DNA from: Prosthecomicrobium pneumaticum
GTDB taxonomy: Bacteria; Pseudomonadota; Alphaproteobacteria; Rhizobiales; Kaistiaceae
DNA: 64,000 bases
Assembly: GCF_014199915.1 (NCBI RefSeq)
Contig: NZ_JACHOO010000005.1
Span: forward strand, 325,027-389,026
Reading direction: 5' to 3'
Shown: positions 62,527 through 64,000 of the stretch, piece after piece
How the letters are laid out: every line of letters starts with the position of its first letter
How positions within the stretch are numbered: position 1 is the stretch's first letter
Made by a program: the position numbers and the translations under genes
Notes under the pieces: generated by a model
What the model saw: only the letters and a program-made list of their open reading frames with translations
What the model was told of the DNA's origin: nothing
Database searches by the model: none

Positions 62527-64000
62527 TTACGGCCCGGCCGTGCCGCCGGCGCCATAGCGCGACAGCGTCGCAGCGACGCCCTCGGACCACAGCGCCCGCA
62601 GCGCGGCCGCGAAGGCGAGGCGGAACGGCGCGGCGCGGCCGACCTCGCCATAGATGTCGTCCATGGCGAGCCACTGCGCGGGATCGTCCTTGGCGCGCCG
62701 CGCGGTTTCGGTCAGCCGGTCCCAGTTCGGGTCGTTCGGGGCGATCGCCGCACCGCTCTCGGTGGTGCCGAAGCAATAGCGGCACCAGAGCGCCGATTCG
62801 AGCGCGAGACCGTCGACGGCCTGGCCGCGGGCGAGCCGGTCGGCGATGGTCGGGATGATGAATTTCGGCTGCCGGTTCGAGCCGTCGAGGCAGAGCCGGC
62901 GGATCGTGTCGCCGATCTTGGGATTGGCGAAGCGCCGCTTCGTCAGGTCGAAATAGGCGGCGAGGTCGGTGTCGGGCACGGGTGGCACGACCGGAATGAT
63001 CTCCTCGCGCTCGAGCCGGTCGAGGAAGCCCGCGACGAGCGGATGCGCCATCGCCTCGTGCACGAAATGGATGTCGAGGAGGCCGGCGGGATAGGCGATC
63101 GTCGCGTGGCCGCCATTGAGAATGCGGATCTTCATCAGCTCATAGGGGGACACGTCCGGCACGAATTGTACGCCGACCGTCTCGAGCGCCGGCCGGCCGG
63201 CCGGGAAATGATCCTCGAGCACCCATTGCCGGAATCCCTCGCAGAACACCGGCCAGCCATCCTCGATGCCGAAATCCTCGGCGAGCATCTGCCGCTCCCG
63301 CGCGCCGGTCGCCGGGGTGATGCGGTCGACCATGCCGTTCGGGAAGGCGACGGTGTCGCGGATCCAGGCGGCGAGGCCCGGATCGGTCAGCGCCGCGAGG
63401 CCGGCGACGGCGTTCCGCGCGACGACGCCGTTATGGGGGATGTTGTCGCAGGACATCACGGTGAAGGGCGCGATGCCCGCCTCGCGCCGGCGCCGCAGCC
63501 CGGCGGCGATCAGGCCGAACACGGTGCGCGGCCCGGCCGGCGACAGGCTGTCCGCGACGATGTCGGGATGGCCGGCATTGAAGAGGCCGGTCGCCGGGTC
63601 GATGTAGTAGCCGCCCTCGGTGATCGTCATCGAGACGATGCGGATCGCCGGATCGGCGAGGCGCGCGACGATCGCCGCGCGGTCGCCGGGCGCGATCGCG
63701 CCGATCATCGGACCGGTGACGCGGGCGACCGACCGGTCCGCCTCCTGCTCGACCACGGTGGTGAGGAAGTCCTGCGCGGCGAGCGTGTCGATCATCGCCG
63801 CGTCGCCCGGCATCACGCCGGTGCCGACAATGCCGAAATCGAGGTCGCGCCCGGTCGCGAACAGATCGTCGAGATAGACGGCCTGATGCGCCCGGTGGAA
63901 ATTGCCGACGCCGAAATGCAGGATGCCGGCGCGCATCGCCGCGCGGTCATAGGCCGGCACGGCGGCGGTGCGGGCGATCCGGTCGAGCGCTGCGGCCGAG
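62527..64000 (-). CDS. Mannitol dehydrogenase family protein (5' end beyond window)
   Basis: At least 490 codons of a polyol-specific long-chain dehydrogenase that oxidises mannitol, arabitol or a related polyol to the ketose with NAD. GILHFGVGNFHRAHQAVYLDD is the cofactor-binding start and KIRILNGGHATIAYP carries the catalytic Lys-Asn-His signature. A GTG at 63960 is possible, but the frame stays open to the edge with plausible coding (AALDRIARTAAVPAYDRAA), so the true start probably lies beyond 64000. It leads the polyol operon with the HAD and kinase genes. Confidence 0.92.
   Translation of the reverse strand, partial: SAAALDRIARTAAVPAYDRAAMRAGILHFGVGNFHRAHQAVYLDDLFATGRDLDFGIVGTGVMPGDAAMIDTLAAQDFLTTVVEQEADRSVARVTGPMIGAIAPGDRAAIVARLADPAIRIVSMTITEGGYYIDPATGLFNAGHPDIVADSLSPAGPRTVFGLIAAGLRRRREAGIAPFTVMSCDNIPHNGVVARNAVAGLAALTDPGLAAWIRDTVAFPNGMVDRITPATGARERQMLAEDFGIEDGWPVFCEGFRQWVLEDHFPAGRPALETVGVQFVPDVSPYELMKIRILNGGHATIAYPAGLLDIHFVHEAMAHPLVAGFLDRLEREEIIPVVPPVPDTDLAAYFDLTKRRFANPKIGDTIRRLCLDGSNRQPKFIIPTIADRLARGQAVDGLALESALWCRYCFGTTESGAAIAPNDPNWDRLTETARRAKDDPAQWLAMDDIYGEVGRAAPFRLAFAAALRALWSEGVAATLSRYGAGGTAGP

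Overview
The window is very GC-rich (roughly 70 %), densely packed chromosomal DNA, most likely from a Hyphomicrobiales (Rhizobiales)-type alphaproteobacterium. The best evidence is the housekeeping block at 51-60 kb: hemY, a mitofilin-family protein, hemD and hemC are transcribed away from tsaD-gpsA, followed by a ccmC-ccmD-ccmG cytochrome c maturation group. Most of the rest is catabolic: four ABC importers, three GntR/IclR-type regulators and one MarR regulator, and many oxidoreductases, lactonases, aldolase-like lyases and CoA enzymes. I see no transposase, integrase, phage gene or CRISPR array.

Layout. (1) 0-4.5 kb, + strand: DUF2817 hydrolase, Asp/Glu-hydantoin racemase, cyclic amidohydrolase and DAO-type FAD oxidase, tightly spaced, suggesting a ureide or hydantoin/amino-acid route. 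(2) 4.6-14.0 kb: a GntR-centred regulon with a DapA-like lyase, two paralogous DapB/diaminopentanoate-dehydrogenase-like reductases (the first carrying a frameshift), a cupin, an FMO-like flavoprotein, a polar amino-acid ABC importer whose permease and ATPase are fused, and a YciI protein. The same ATATCA operator-like motif occurs at all its promoter regions. (3) 14.1-19.4 kb: a lone GT2 glycosyltransferase, then HpcH/HpaI aldolase, RmlC-like cupin, FAH-type hydratase and two aldo/keto reductases. (4) 19.5-22.9 kb: DAO oxidase, an SDR lacking its catalytic Tyr, and an aromatic-ring-type flavin monooxygenase.

(5) 23.0-37.2 kb, - strand: a long operon-like run of a leaderless solute-binding-like protein, IclR regulator, ribose-type sugar importer (one SBP, two different permeases, one double ATPase), SDR, CaiB/BaiF CoA-transferase, crotonase, aldose-epimerase-like protein, a 0.7-kb repeat island, a fused two-domain CoA-transferase and an SMP-30 lactonase. 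(6) 37.4-41.2 kb, + strand: GntR, SDR, enolase-superfamily acid-sugar dehydratase and SMP-30 lactonase, together the front end of a non-phosphorylative sugar-acid pathway. (7) 41.3-43.2 kb: maleylacetoacetate-isomerase-like GST, an ABM monooxygenase-like protein and a MarR regulator. (8) 43.7-50.8 kb: a complete dipeptide-type ABC operon, convergent with a gamma-glutamyltransferase across a strong bidirectional terminator.

(9) 51.0-59.7 kb: tRNA-Thr(CGU), haem biosynthesis, tsaD, gpsA and ccm genes. (10) 59.8-64.0 kb: a small lipoprotein, then a polyol module of FGGY pentulose kinase, HAD phosphatase and mannitol-dehydrogenase-family enzyme, the last running off the right edge. The most notable observations are two families of recurring AT-rich operator-like motifs that tie separate operons into predicted regulons, and the uncharacterised amino-acid-type catabolic regulon at 4.6-14 kb. 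Substrates are inferred from family and context throughout.
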